Part shown: piece by piece, positions 24,715 to 34,199 of the stretch
Numbering within the stretch: position 1 is the first letter of the stretch
Layout of the letters: each line of letters opens with the position of its first letter
Source: Myxococcota bacterium
GTDB taxonomy: Bacteria; Myxococcota_A; UBA9160; UBA6930
NCBI GenBank assembly: GCA_028277885.1
Contig: JANQFK010000022.1
Span: forward strand, 345,810 to 409,809
Length of the DNA: 64,000 nt
Direction: 5' to 3'
Translations under genes and position numbers: made by a program
Notes under the pieces: generated by a model
What the model saw: only the letters and a program-made list of their open reading frames with translations
The model's database searches: none
What the model was told of the DNA's origin: nothing

Positions 24715-27419
24715 GGAGCCTCCTCCTCGCCGCGCAGGCTCGCCCGCAGGCGGCGCACCAGCAGCAGCGCGTCGAGGGGAGCCAGCCGGTCCGGATCGAC
24801 TCCCGCGAGCTCCTCGAGCACCGCGGCGCCCGGCCCCTCGCGCGCCGCCGCGTCGAACAGCGAGAGCTGGTCCACCGGGGTCGCCGCCTCGTCGCCCTCG
24901 GCGAGGCGCGGGCGGCCCTCGGCGTCGAACTCGCCGCTCTCGAGGTTGGAGAGGATCTCCTGCGCGCGCTGGATCACGAGGGCCGGGAGCCCGGCCAGAC
25001 GCGCGACCTGGATCCCGTAGGAGCGGCTCGCCTCGCCGGCCGCGAGGCGGCGCAGGAAGATCACCTCCTCGCCCCACTCCCGGGCCTCGAAGTGGGCGTT
25101 GTGGACCCGGGCGCGGGTGCGGGCCAGGTCCGCGAGCTCGTGGTAGTGGGTGGCGAAGAGCGTGCGCGCGCCGAGGCCCGGCGTGTCGTGGAGGTACTCC
25201 GCCACCGCCCAGGCGATGGAGAGGCCGTCGTAGGTGCTCGTGCCCCGGCCGATCTCGTCGAGGATCACCAGGCTCCGGGGCGAGGCCTGGGCGAGGATCT
25301 CGGCGGTCTCGCGCATCTCCACCATGAAGGTGGACTCGCCCCGGGCCAGGCGGTCCGAGGCCCCCACCCGGGTGAAGATGCGGTCCACGACGCCGATGCG
25401 CGCCCGGGCGGCGGGCACGAAGCTGCCGATCTGGGCGAGCAGCACCAGCAGCGCGGTCTGGCGCAGGTAGGTGCTCTTGCCCGACATGTTCGGCCCCGTG
25501 AGCAGCAGGATCTGGCAGTCCTCGCCGTCGAGGCGGACGTCGTTGGGGACGAACTCCTCGCCGCTGCGCCGGCGCAGCATCGGCTCCACCACGGGATGCC
25601 GCCCGGCCTCGATCTCGACGACGCGGCTCTCCTCCACCTCGGGCCGCACCCAGCCGTCGCGCCGGGCCACCTCGGCCAGCGCCGCCAGGGCGTCGAGCTC
25701 CGCCACCCGCTCGCCCGCCGCGCGCAGCGCCGCCGCGTGCTCGATCACCGCCTGGCGCACGGACTCGAAGATCTCGCGCTCGAGGGCCGCGGCGCGCTCC
25801 GTCGAGCCGCGGATCTGGGCCTCGTGCTCGCGCAGCTCGGCGGTGGTGAAGCGTTCGGCGTTGGCGAGGGTCTGCTTGCGCTCCCAGTCCTCGGGGACCC
25901 GGGCGAGGTTCGCCTTGGTGACCTCGAGGGAGTAGCCGTGCACGGGGTGGAAGCGGGCCTTCAGGGTGGGGATGCCGGTGCGCTCGCGCTCGCGCACCTC
26001 GAGGCCCGCGACCCACTCGCGCCCCTTGCGCCCGGCCTCGCGCAGGGCGTCGAGCTCGGGCCGGAAGCCCGCACGCACGTAGCCCGTCTCCTGGGCACCC
26101 CGAGAGCCCCGGGCCACCACCGGCGGATCGTCCACCAGGGCCTGCTCGAGGAGCTCCACCACCGCGGGCACCGGCGCGGGGGCGGCGAGCAGCGCGGGCG
26201 CCGGCGTCGCGGCGAGGTCCGCGGGATCGGGCTCGGCGAGGGCCGCCGCCACGCCGGGCAGGGCCGCGGCGGCGGCGCGCAGGGCCGCGAGATCGCGGGG
26301 CGTCGCCGTGGGGCGGCCCGCGCGGGAGAGCAGCCGCTCGAGGTCGCGCACCGGGGCCAGGGCCTCGCGCAGGCGTGCGCGACGCCGGTCGTCCTCGGCG
26401 AGGCGCGCCACGGCGTCCTGCCGCTCGCCGATGGCGGCCGGGTCGAGCAGCGGGTAGCCGACCCAGCGCGCCAGCCGGCGCGCGCCGAGGGGCGTCACCG
26501 TGAGGTCCAGCCGCTCGAGCAGCGTGCCGCGCCGGCTGCGGTCCTCGAGGCTCTCGAACAGCTCGAGGTGCGCCCGGGTGGGCGCGTCGAGCACCATGGC
26601 ATCGGAGAGGCGGTAGGGGCGCAGGCGCGCCACGTGCTGGAGCGCGAAGGGCTGGTGGCGACCCACGTAGGCGAGGATCGCCGCCGCGGCCCGGCTCGCG
26701 GCGCCCGCGTCGTCGGGATCGAAGCCGTCGGGTCGCGCCTCGACGCGCCCCGGCTCGAAGCTCTCGGGCGCCACCCGGGTGAAGGCCGTGCCCGGAAGGC
26801 GCGCCTCGAGGGCGGCGGCGAGCTCCGCCGCCCCGTCCTCGGCGAGCAGCAGCTCCCGGGGCCCCACCCGCTCGAGCTCCTCCAGCAGCGTCGCGGGCAG
26901 CCCGGACGCCGCGGGCGCCTCGTCGACCTGGGTGGCGCGGAAGCTCCCGGTGGAGGCCTCGAGCACCGCCAGCCCCGCGCCCGTGGCGCCGGCGACGAGC
27001 GCGGCGACGCTCACCTCGCGCGCCGCCTCGAGGTCCGTCGGGTCCCCGACCAGGCCGGCCGTCACCACCTCGACGACCTCCCGGCGCACCAGCTTGGCGC
27101 CCTTCGACCCGCTGCGCCGCGCCGCGACCCGGGGATCCTCGACCTGCTCGCAGATCGCGACGCGGTGGCCCGCCTCGGCGAGGCGCCGCACGTAGCCGTC
27201 GGCGCTGTGCACCGGCACGCCGCACATGGGGACCGCGTCGGACTTGCCCTTGTCCCGGGTGGTGAGGGCGATGTCGAGGATCGGCGCCGCCAGCTCGGCG
27301 TCGGCCAGGAACATCTCGTAGAAGTCGCCCATCCGGTAGAACACGATGGCGTCGGGATGCTCGGCCTTGATGGCCAGGAACTGGCGCATCATCGGCGTCT
27401 CGAGGGCCGAGCGGCTCAC
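24711..27419 (-). CDS. mutS: DNA mismatch repair protein MutS
   Basis: 902 residues. N-terminal mismatch-recognition domain with GDFYEMF (Phe-x-Glu), connector, lever and clamp domains, then the ABC ATPase with Walker A TGPNMSGKST, signature STFMVEM and Walker B LVILDEIGRGTSTYDG. It is MutS1, not the MutS2 type. A C-terminal DQLSLFD motif resembles a beta-clamp binding peptide. Start GTG at 27419 overlaps the lapB-like stop. MutL is not in the window. Confidence 0.96.
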   Translation of the reverse strand: MSRSALETPMMRQFLAIKAEHPDAIVFYRMGDFYEMFLADAELAAPILDIALTTRDKGKSDAVPMCGVPVHSADGYVRRLAEAGHRVAICEQVEDPRVAARRSGSKGAKLVRREVVEVVTAGLVGDPTDLEAAREVSVAALVAGATGAGLAVLEASTGSFRATQVDEAPAASGLPATLLEELERVGPRELLLAEDGAAELAAALEARLPGTAFTRVAPESFEPGRVEARPDGFDPDDAGAASRAAAAILAYVGRHQPFALQHVARLRPYRLSDAMVLDAPTRAHLELFESLEDRSRRGTLLERLDLTVTPLGARRLARWVGYPLLDPAAIGERQDAVARLAEDDRRRARLREALAPVRDLERLLSRAGRPTATPRDLAALRAAAAALPGVAAALAEPDPADLAATPAPALLAAPAPVPAVVELLEQALVDDPPVVARGSRGAQETGYVRAGFRPELDALREAGRKGREWVAGLEVRERERTGIPTLKARFHPVHGYSLEVTKANLARVPEDWERKQTLANAERFTTAELREHEAQIRGSTERAAALEREIFESVRQAVIEHAAALRAAGERVAELDALAALAEVARRDGWVRPEVEESRVVEIEAGRHPVVEPMLRRRSGEEFVPNDVRLDGEDCQILLLTGPNMSGKSTYLRQTALLVLLAQIGSFVPAARARIGVVDRIFTRVGASDRLARGESTFMVEMRETAEILAQASPRSLVILDEIGRGTSTYDGLSIAWAVAEYLHDTPGLGARTLFATHYHELADLARTRARVHNAHFEAREWGEEVIFLRRLAAGEASRSYGIQVARLAGLPALVIQRAQEILSNLESGEFDAEGRPRLAEGDEAATPVDQLSLFDAAAREGPGAAVLEELAGVDPDRLAPLDALLLVRRLRASLRGEEEAP

Positions 27420-28432
27420 TCGATGCGCTCCCGGCTCTCGAGCATCCCGCGGCGCTCGAGCACGTCGAGGAGCTGCTCGAAAGCCTTGAGGGCCTCCTGG
27501 TCGCGGCCCTCGGCGAGCAGCAGCCGCGCCAGGGTGCGGTGGGCGAGCAGGTGGTCCGGCTCGGCGTCGAGCACCTGGCGAACCGCCTGGAGCGCCGCGG
27601 AGGAGTCGCCCCGCGCCGCCAGGGCGCCCGCCAGGGCGAGGCGCGCGGACGCGTCGTCGGGGCTGCGCTCGAGGCGCTGGGCCAGGAAGGTCTCGAACTC
27701 CCGCGGCTTGCCCAGGGCCGCGTAGCTCGACTCGAGGCGCGAGTAGATGTCCGAGCCGGCGCGGGAGTCGAGGTCGGGGACCCGGCGCCAGGCCGCGAGC
27801 GCCGCCTTCGAGCGGCCCAGCTCGGTCTCGATGGTGCCGAGCAGGCGCCAGGCCCGGGCGTCCTCGGGCGCTCGACGCAGGGCCCGCTTGAGCGCGCGCC
27901 GCGCGTCCTGGGTGCGGCCCTCGGCGTGGGCGGCCCGGGCGAGCTCCACCAGCAGGCGCGCCTCCTCGGGGCGCGGATCGCCGCCCTCGGCCTTGGCGAG
28001 GCGCCGCGCCAGCTCGATGGCCTTGCGGTGGTCCCGGGCGTCGGCGTGGAGCTGCACCAAGGCGCGCAGCGCCTCGGTGTCCGCCGGGCGCCGGGCCAGC
28101 ACCTCCTCGTAGGCCGCGATGGCGCGCTGCAGGAAGCCGCCGCGCCGGAAGTCCCCGGCCAGGCCGCGCAGGGCGTCGAGGCGCTCGCCCGGCGGCAGGT
28201 CCTTGCGCAGCAGCAGGTTCTGGTGGACCCGGATCGCCCGGCCGATCTCGCCGCGCAGCCGGAACAGCCGGGCCAGGGCGAGGTAGACGTCGGTGGGCTG
28301 GGAGTCGGCCCGGGCGGCGTCGCCCAGCTCGCTCTCGACGCCCTCCCAGTCCTGGACGAGGGACTTCAGCAGGGCGCGGCGCATGGCCGCGTCCACGTCC
28401 CGGGGCGAGCGCCGGCGGCGGAACAGGGCCAC
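27416..28432 (-). CDS. lapB: LapB/YciM-like TPR protein without rubredoxin domain
   Basis: 338 residues, eight or so TPR motifs. DVYLALARLFRLRGEIGRAIRVHQNLL matches the LapB TPR1-2 region, and the gene follows rpsA, ihfB and lapA as in E. coli. LapB regulates LPS synthesis by bringing LpxC to FtsH. Two features differ: there is no N-terminal membrane helix, and the C-terminal CxxC rubredoxin-like domain is absent (the protein ends LESRERIE). GTG at 28432 lacks a good ribosome-binding site; ATG 28384 is an alternative. Confidence 0.8.
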   Translation of the reverse strand: MALFRRRRSPRDVDAAMRRALLKSLVQDWEGVESELGDAARADSQPTDVYLALARLFRLRGEIGRAIRVHQNLLLRKDLPPGERLDALRGLAGDFRRGGFLQRAIAAYEEVLARRPADTEALRALVQLHADARDHRKAIELARRLAKAEGGDPRPEEARLLVELARAAHAEGRTQDARRALKRALRRAPEDARAWRLLGTIETELGRSKAALAAWRRVPDLDSRAGSDIYSRLESSYAALGKPREFETFLAQRLERSPDDASARLALAGALAARGDSSAALQAVRQVLDAEPDHLLAHRTLARLLLAEGRDQEALKAFEQLLDVLERRGMLESRERIE

Positions 28433-28437
28433 CGGGG

Positions 28438-28812
28438 CTAGACGCTCGTTCCGGGGGCGCTCCCGCGCTCGGCGCCGACGCCCGCACCGGCCGCCGTCGA
28501 CCCCGCCCCTTCGCCGCCGGCGAGGGGCAGGTTGCGAAGCTGGTGCACCTCGGACTCGAGGCCGCGCACCGTCTTGCGGTAGCGGCGCGTCACCAGCCCG
28601 AGCTTGGCGAGCTGGTAGAACATCAGGAGCGCCGCGACGCCCGCGCCGAGCAGGAAGGAGGCCCCCACCACCATCCACTGGGGCAGCTCCGGGAGCGTCG
28701 TGTAGAGCAGGTCCAGGGCGACGGGCGAGCCGTTGGCCTGGGCCAGGCGGTAGCCCAGCACCAGGCCGCCGATCAGGAGCGCGAGGGTCAGCAGGCGGCG
28801 CAGGATCTTCAT
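28438..28812 (-). CDS. lapA: LapA family (DUF1049) inner membrane protein
   Basis: 124 residues. Two helices (about 5-20 and 45-68) separated by a short periplasmic loop with ANGSPVALDLLYTTLPELPQW, the hallmark of LapA, then a basic coiled-coil segment (RRYRKTVRGLESEVHQLRN) and a Gly/Ala tail. LapA acts with LapB in LPS assembly control. 21 bases downstream of ihfB; five bases upstream of lapB. Confidence 0.88.
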   Translation of the reverse strand: MKILRRLLTLALLIGGLVLGYRLAQANGSPVALDLLYTTLPELPQWMVVGASFLLGAGVAALLMFYQLAKLGLVTRRYRKTVRGLESEVHQLRNLPLAGGEGAGSTAAGAGVGAERGSAPGTSV

Positions 28813-28833
28813 GCCATCTCCGGGACCGGAGCC

Positions 28834-29172
28834 TCAGCCGTCGGAGCCGGGCCCGTTCTTCGACGCGTCCACCATCTCCTTGAGCTCCTTCCCGACCTTG
28901 AAGAACGGGGTTCGCTTGGCGGGGATGTGGACCTCCTCACCCGTCTTCGGGTTCCGTCCCTCCCTCGCCTCCCGGATCTTCACCTGGAAGCTGCCGAAGC
29001 CCCGGATCTCGATCCGCTCTCCGCGCTTCAAGGCCTCGGTCATGGAGTCGAAGATGGTGTTCACCACGACCTCGGTGTCCTTCTTCGAGATGTGCGGCGT
29101 GAGTTCCGCCACCCTCTCGATGAGGCCGCTCTTGGTCATTCCCCTCTCGGGCGCTCCATCGTGGTCGCTCAC
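28834..29172 (-). CDS. ihfB: HU/IHF family DNA-bending protein (IHF beta-like)
   Basis: 112 residues. MTKSGLIERVAE, GFGSFQVKIREAREGRNPKTGEE with the DNA-intercalating arm, and IPAKRTPFFKVGKELKE. Position between rpsA and lapA is that of ihfB. IHF bends DNA at sigma-54 promoters, of which one is in this window. GTG at 29172 (GAGGA seven bases upstream) gives an 11-residue extension; ATG at 29139 is the domain start and could also be used. Confidence 0.9.
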   Translation of the reverse strand: MSDHDGAPERGMTKSGLIERVAELTPHISKKDTEVVVNTIFDSMTEALKRGERIEIRGFGSFQVKIREAREGRNPKTGEEVHIPAKRTPFFKVGKELKEMVDASKNGPGSDG

Positions 29173-29182
29173 GTCGCGGTCC

Positions 29183-30880
29183 TCACTCCTCGTTCTTCTT
29201 GCCGAGCTTCTCTGCCAGCAGGTCGCCCAGGGTCGTCGTCTGGCTCTGGGCCTGCTGGGCGGCGAGCTTCTTGAGCGCTTCCCTCTCCTCCTTGTCCGTC
29301 AGGGCGCGGATGGAGAGCGCGATCTTCTGCTCCGCCGGGTCCACCTTGGTGACCAGGGCCGTGACGTTCTGGCCCGCCTGCACCACGTCCGAGGGCTTCT
29401 CCACCTTCTCCGCCGCGAGCTCGGAGCTGTAGATCAGGCCCTCGATCCCCTCCTCGAGCCGCACGAAGGCACCGAAGTCGGTCACGTTGGTGATCTCGCC
29501 GGTGATCTCGCTGCCCACGGGGAACTTCTTGCGGATGTCGTCCCACGGGTTCGGCTGGAGCTGCTTGATGCCCAGGGAGAACTTCTCGTTCTCCCGGTCG
29601 ATCTTGAGCACCACCGCCTCGAGCTCGTCGCCCTTGTTGAACTTCTCGCTGGGATGCTTGATCGGCTCGGTCCAGGAGATGTCCGAGACGTGGACGAGGC
29701 CGTCGATCCCCTCCTCGAGGCCGATGAAGACCCCGAAGTTGGTGATGTTGCGGACCGTGCCCGTGACCCGCGTGCCGACCGGGTACTTCTCCTCGATCAC
29801 GCTCCAGGGGTTGGGCTCGATCTGCTTCATGCCCAGGGAGATCTTGCGGTTGGACTCGTCGACGTCGAGCACCACCGCCTCCACCTGGTCGCCGACGTTC
29901 ACCACCTTGGAGGGGTGCTTCACGCGCTTCGTCCAGGACATCTCGGAGACGTGGACCAGGCCCTCGATGCCGGGCTCCAGCTCGATGAAGGCGCCGTAGT
30001 CCGTGAGCGACACGGCGCGGCCCTGGACCCGCATGCCCAGCGGGTAGCGCATGGCGGCGTCCACCCAGGGGTCGGGCTGGATCTGCTTGAGACCCAGGGA
30101 GACGCGCTCGGACTCGGCGTCGAACTTGAGGACCTTGACCTTGATCTCCTCGCCCACCCGGAACAGCTCGTTCGGATGGTTGACCCGGCCCCAGGACATG
30201 TCCGTCACGTGGAGCAGGCCGTCGATGCCGCCGAGGTCGATGAAGGCGCCGTAGTCCGTGATGTTCTTGATCACGCCGTCGACGATCTGGCCCTCCTGGA
30301 GGGTCTCGAGCGTCGTCGCCCGCAGCTTCTCCCGCTCCTTCTCGAGCAGGGCCCGGCGCGAGAGCACGATGTTGCCGCGCCGCTTGTTGAACTTGATGAT
30401 CTTGAACTGGAAGCGCTGGCCGCTCATCTGGTCGAGGTTCCGCACCGGCCGCAGGTCCACCTGGGAGCCGGGCAGGAACGCCTTCACGCCGATGTCCACG
30501 GCGAGGCCGCCCTTCACCCGGGAGAGGATGGTGCCCTCCACGGCCTCGTCGGCCTCGTAGGCGGCGCTGATGTCGTCCCAGACCTTGAGCCGGTCGGCCT
30601 TCTCCTTGGACAGGACGATGCGGCCGTCCTCGCCCTCGGACTCCTCGACCAGCACGTCGACCTCGTCGCCGGGCTTCACGAGGACGGTGCCGCCCTCGTC
30701 CATGAACTCCCAGGCGTCGATCAGCCCCTCGGACTTGAAGCCGATGTCGACCTGGACGTGGTCGTCGTCCACGGCCGTGACGAAGCCGCGGACGACCTCG
30801 CCTTCCTTGATCGCCTTCGCCTCGCTCTCGAAGAGCTCGGCGAAGCTCTCCCCGGCTGCCGGGGTGGTTTGCTCGTTCAT
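29183..30880 (-). CDS. rpsA: 30S ribosomal protein S1
   Basis: 565 residues with six S1 (OB-fold) domains at about 26-95, 112-178, 199-267, 284-354, 371-441 and 458-527. The last four are the strong RNA-binding type (DYGAFIDLGG...GLLHVTDMSW, DYGAFIELEPGIEGLVHVSEMSW, NFGVFIGLEEGIDGLVHVSDISW, DFGAFVRLEEGIEGLIYSSEL). S1 brings mRNA to the 30S subunit. The ATG overlaps the tyrA stop by ATGA, so an abundant ribosomal protein is coupled to an amino-acid biosynthetic gene; aroA and cmk, which usually stand between, are missing. Confidence 0.96.
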   Translation of the reverse strand: MNEQTTPAAGESFAELFESEAKAIKEGEVVRGFVTAVDDDHVQVDIGFKSEGLIDAWEFMDEGGTVLVKPGDEVDVLVEESEGEDGRIVLSKEKADRLKVWDDISAAYEADEAVEGTILSRVKGGLAVDIGVKAFLPGSQVDLRPVRNLDQMSGQRFQFKIIKFNKRRGNIVLSRRALLEKEREKLRATTLETLQEGQIVDGVIKNITDYGAFIDLGGIDGLLHVTDMSWGRVNHPNELFRVGEEIKVKVLKFDAESERVSLGLKQIQPDPWVDAAMRYPLGMRVQGRAVSLTDYGAFIELEPGIEGLVHVSEMSWTKRVKHPSKVVNVGDQVEAVVLDVDESNRKISLGMKQIEPNPWSVIEEKYPVGTRVTGTVRNITNFGVFIGLEEGIDGLVHVSDISWTEPIKHPSEKFNKGDELEAVVLKIDRENEKFSLGIKQLQPNPWDDIRKKFPVGSEITGEITNVTDFGAFVRLEEGIEGLIYSSELAAEKVEKPSDVVQAGQNVTALVTKVDPAEQKIALSIRALTDKEEREALKKLAAQQAQSQTTTLGDLLAEKLGKKNEE

Positions 30881-31797
30881 GAGTGGTCTTCGTCGCTCCT
30901 GTGACTGGGGATGGTCTCGTCGGCGGCCGCCTCCGGGCCGCCCTCGTCCTGTCGCGCGAGGGTCTCCCGCGCGGCTGCAATGAATCGCTCCACGGCCTCG
31001 ACGTCGCCCGCCTCGAGCAGGCGCGCCAGGGCCTCGATGCGCTCGGCCACGCCGAGCAGGGGCCCCGCCACCTGCTTGCGGTTGGCCGTGAGGATGTCGG
31101 CCCAGAGCTCCGGGTCCGCCCGGGCGATGCGCGTGAAGTCGCGGAAGCCGCTGCCCTGCACCGCGCCCGAGCCCCCCGGCGCGCCCGCCAGGGCGTCCGC
31201 GAAGGCGAAGGCGACGGCGTGGGGCACGTGGCTCACCCAGGCCACCTCGGCGTCGTGGCGCCCGGGGCTGCGCTCGAGCACCCGGGCCCCGAGCCCCTCC
31301 CAGAACGCGCGCACCCGGGCCAGGGCCTCGGGCGGCGTCTCGGCGGTGGGGGTCACCACGCAGGCGGCGCCCTCGAAGAGGCCCGCCCGGGCGTGGTCGA
31401 GGCCCCGGTGATGGCTCCCCGCCAGGGGATGGGCGCCCACGAAGGTCGCGCCCCGGGGCAGCAGGCCGGGCAGCTGCTCGACCATGCACCCCTTCACGCT
31501 GCCGACGTCCGTCACGAGCACGTCGTCGGCGAGATGGGGCGCGGCCCCGCGCAGGGTCTCGGCGGTCACGTCGAGCGGCGTCGCGAGCACCACCAGCTCG
31601 GCGCCGGGCAGGACGCGCTCCGCCCGCTCCGCCGCCGTGTCCACCACGCCGCTGCGCACGGCCTCCTCGGCGGTCTCGCGCCGCCGCGAGAGGCCCACCA
31701 CCTCGTCGGCCACGCCGCGGCGCCGCGCCGCCAGGGCCACGGAGCCGCCCAGCAGGCCGAGCCCGACCACCGCCACCCGTCGGAAGGGAGCGCTCAC
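30877..31797 (-). CDS. tyrA: prephenate dehydrogenase
   Basis: 306 residues. NAD(P)-binding VVGLGLLGGSVALAARRRG, then catalytic His in HPLAGSH and SHVPHAVAFA, with QGSGFRDFTRIA near 215. It oxidatively decarboxylates prephenate (or arogenate) to the tyrosine precursor. It is a stand-alone TyrA, without a fused chorismate mutase, ACT or AroA domain. GTG at 31797 overlaps hisC by GTGA; the stop overlaps rpsA. Confidence 0.92.
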   Translation of the reverse strand: MSAPFRRVAVVGLGLLGGSVALAARRRGVADEVVGLSRRRETAEEAVRSGVVDTAAERAERVLPGAELVVLATPLDVTAETLRGAAPHLADDVLVTDVGSVKGCMVEQLPGLLPRGATFVGAHPLAGSHHRGLDHARAGLFEGAACVVTPTAETPPEALARVRAFWEGLGARVLERSPGRHDAEVAWVSHVPHAVAFAFADALAGAPGGSGAVQGSGFRDFTRIARADPELWADILTANRKQVAGPLLGVAERIEALARLLEAGDVEAVERFIAAARETLARQDEGGPEAAADETIPSHRSDEDHS

Positions 31798-32915
31798 GAG
31801 CGGCCTCCCGAGGCCCGGGGGGCGTCGCGGTCGAGGAAGACGCGCAGGGCATCCACCAGGCGCCGGTTCTCCTCGGACGTGCCGATGCTGATGCGCACGT
31901 GCTCCGGGAGCCCCGCGCCCGCCATCGCGCGCACGATCACCCCCTGGTGGAGCAGCGCCTCGAAGCAGCCGGCGCCGGTTCGCACCAGCAGGAAGTTCGC
32001 GTCCGTGGGCGTCACCTCGAGGCCCAGGGCGCCGAGCTCGCGCGACAGGGAGTCGGCGCCCTCGCGGTTCAGCGCGAGGGTGCGCGCCACGTGGGCCTCG
32101 TCGTCGAGGGCCGCGCAGGCCCCGGCCTCGGCGATGGCGTTCACGTTGAAGGGGTGCCGCGCGCGCTCGAGATAGCCGGCGAGCTCGGCGCCCATCACCC
32201 CGTAGCCGATGCGCGCGCCGGCCAGCCCGTAGAGCTTCGAGAAGGTGCGCATCACCGCGGTCGCGGGGCGCCGCGCCACCCAGTCGAGCCCGTTCGGGAA
32301 GTCGGGCCGCCGCGCGTACTCGTGGTAGGCCTCGTCGATGACCAGCACCACGTCGGCGGGGAGCGCCTCCACGAAGCGCGTCAGCGCCTTCTCGCCCACG
32401 CTGGTGCCCGTGGGGTTGTTCGGGTTGCAGACGATCACCACCCGGGTGCGCTCGCTCACGGCCCCGGTCATGGCGGGCAGGTCGTGGACGTAGTCCGCGT
32501 CCAGGGGGACGGTCACGATCCGGGCCCCCATGCCCTGGGCCACCAGCGGGTACATCGCGAAGGAGGGCCAGGCGCAGACCACCTCGTCCTCCGGGCCGAG
32601 GAAGGACTTCGCGACCAGCTCGAGGATCTCCGAGGAGCCGGTGCCGAACACGAGCTGCTCCGCGGACACGCCGAGGCGCCCGGCGAGCTTCGTGCGCAGG
32701 CGGAAGCAGGAACCGTCGGGGTAGCGGTTCACGCCCGCGGCCGCCTCGCGCATGGCCTCCACGGCGCGCGGGGAGGGACCGAGGGGGTTCTCGTTCGAGG
32801 CGACCTTCACCGCCTCGGGGATGCCCAGCTCCCGCTCGAGCTCCTCCACCGGCTTGCCCGGCTTGTAGGGCGTGATCGCGGCGACGTGGGGCTTCACGCG
32901 CTTCTCGAGGGTCAC
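31794..32915 (-). CDS. hisC: histidinol-phosphate / aromatic aminotransferase (HisC family)
   Basis: 373 residues, fold-type I PLP enzyme. SNENPLGPSP, NPNNPTGT, DEAYHEY and the PLP-Lys in TFSKLYGLAGARIGYG. Its position between pheA and tyrA is typical of a HisC paralogue that transaminates phenylpyruvate and hydroxyphenylpyruvate or arogenate; whether it also serves histidine synthesis cannot be told. Start GTG 32915 overlaps the pheA stop (GTGA). Confidence 0.92.
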   Translation of the reverse strand: MTLEKRVKPHVAAITPYKPGKPVEELERELGIPEAVKVASNENPLGPSPRAVEAMREAAAGVNRYPDGSCFRLRTKLAGRLGVSAEQLVFGTGSSEILELVAKSFLGPEDEVVCAWPSFAMYPLVAQGMGARIVTVPLDADYVHDLPAMTGAVSERTRVVIVCNPNNPTGTSVGEKALTRFVEALPADVVLVIDEAYHEYARRPDFPNGLDWVARRPATAVMRTFSKLYGLAGARIGYGVMGAELAGYLERARHPFNVNAIAEAGACAALDDEAHVARTLALNREGADSLSRELGALGLEVTPTDANFLLVRTGAGCFEALLHQGVIVRAMAGAGLPEHVRISIGTSEENRRLVDALRVFLDRDAPRASGGRS

Positions 32916-34057
32916 GCCGCCCCTCCCCGCCGGCGCGCCTCGGCGGCGCGCGGGAAGGAGCCCAGCACGCGGCACGAGCTCGCCTGGCCCGCGGCGGCCT
33001 GCAGGGCGCCCGCCACGTCGGACTCGCTGGCGTGGCCCTCGACGTCGAAGAAGAAGAGGTACTCCCAGGGCGTGTCCTTCTGGGGGCGCGACTGGATGCT
33101 CGCCAGGTTGACGCCGCGCTCGGCGAAGGGGGACAGCAGGCGGTGCAGCGCGCCGGGCTGGCTCTTGCGCACGGTGAAGACCACGCTGGTGACGTCCTCG
33201 CCGCTCGGCGCCGGCGCGTCGCCGCCGAGGATCAGGAAACGGGTCGTGTTGTCCCGGCGATCCTCGATGGAGGGGGCCAGGACCTGGAGCTCGAGCTGCT
33301 CCGCGGCGAGGCGGCTCGCGATGGCGGCGACGCCCGGCTCCTGGGCGGCGAGGCGTGCCGCCGCCGCGGTGCTCGCGGTCTCGACGCGATCCACCCCCGG
33401 CAGGTGACGGTCCAGCCAGGCCCGGCATTGGGCCAGGGGCTGCGGGTGGGAGGCCACGCGCTCCACGTCCGCGAGGCGCCCGCCCCGGGCGAGCAGCTGG
33501 TGGCTGATGCGCAGCAGACGCTCGCCGCAGATCGGCAGGTCCCGCCCGGCCAGGGTGTCGAGGGTGGCGGTCACCACGCCCTCGGTGGTGTTCTCGACGG
33601 GCACCACGCCGTGGTGGGCGAGCCCGCGCTCCACGGCGTCGAAGACCTCGGGGATCGTCCCCACCGCCTCGTAGCTCGCGCAGGCCCCGAAGGCCTCCCG
33701 GGCCGCCAGATGGGAGAAGGTCGCCTCGGGCCCGAGGAAGGCGACGCGCAGCGCCTCCTCCAGGGAGCGCGTGGCCGAGACGATCTCGCCGAACACCGGC
33801 GCGAGGCCGGCGTCGGGGAACGGTCCCGGGTTCGACTCCACCAGGCGCGCCACCAGGTCCCGCTCCCGGGCGGCGCGGTAGACCCCCGCCTGGACGCTGC
33901 GCTTCACCTCGCCGACGCGCTGCACGAGGCGCGCGCGCTCGTTCAGCCAGACGAGGATCGCCTCGTCGGTGCGATCGATCTCCGCGCGCAGCTGCTCGAG
34001 CTCGGCGTCCGCCGAGCTGGCGTCACTCTCGCTGTGCCGCTTGCGGGGCTCGTTCAT
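32912..34057 (-). CDS. pheA: bifunctional chorismate mutase / prephenate dehydratase (P-protein)
   Basis: 381 residues. AroQ chorismate mutase at about 20-100 (LRAEIDRTDEAILVWLNERARLVQRVGEVKR), prephenate dehydratase at about 105-285 (FLGPEATFSHLAA, NTTRFLILG with the catalytic Thr), and an ACT domain for phenylalanine feedback (GALHRLLSPFAERGVNLASIQSRP). ATG 34057 is taken; GTG at 34078 is also in frame and neither has a strong ribosome-binding site. Gene 1 of the long minus-strand run; a good promoter lies at 34171-34199. Confidence 0.93.
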   Translation of the reverse strand: MNEPRKRHSESDASSADAELEQLRAEIDRTDEAILVWLNERARLVQRVGEVKRSVQAGVYRAARERDLVARLVESNPGPFPDAGLAPVFGEIVSATRSLEEALRVAFLGPEATFSHLAAREAFGACASYEAVGTIPEVFDAVERGLAHHGVVPVENTTEGVVTATLDTLAGRDLPICGERLLRISHQLLARGGRLADVERVASHPQPLAQCRAWLDRHLPGVDRVETASTAAAARLAAQEPGVAAIASRLAAEQLELQVLAPSIEDRRDNTTRFLILGGDAPAPSGEDVTSVVFTVRKSQPGALHRLLSPFAERGVNLASIQSRPQKDTPWEYLFFFDVEGHASESDVAGALQAAAGQASSCRVLGSFPRAAEARRRGGAA

Positions 34058-34170
34058 CGTCACTCGCCGCGCCGTCACCGGCAGGCGACGGCGCCGAAAC
34101 TGTGGGGAGACGCTCGACGGTGCGGGACCGGCCGGCGGGAGAACGGCTAACCCCTCGAAAAAGCTGGGGC

Positions 34171-34199
34171 AAGATATCCAACGCCCTCCGGCCGGTCAA
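34171..34199 (-). promoter_or_regulatory. promoter for the pheA operon
   Basis: Minus strand: -35 TTGACC (34199-34194), exactly 17 bases, -10 TATCTT (34176-34171). +1 near 34164 gives a leader of about 107 bases. Confidence 0.6.

Noticed and set aside
24711..28487. 1258-codon frame as a TPR-MutS fusion
   Set aside because: The extra N-terminal part is a frame shadow of lapB; MutS starts at GTG 27419 in a GTGA overlap, with its normal length.
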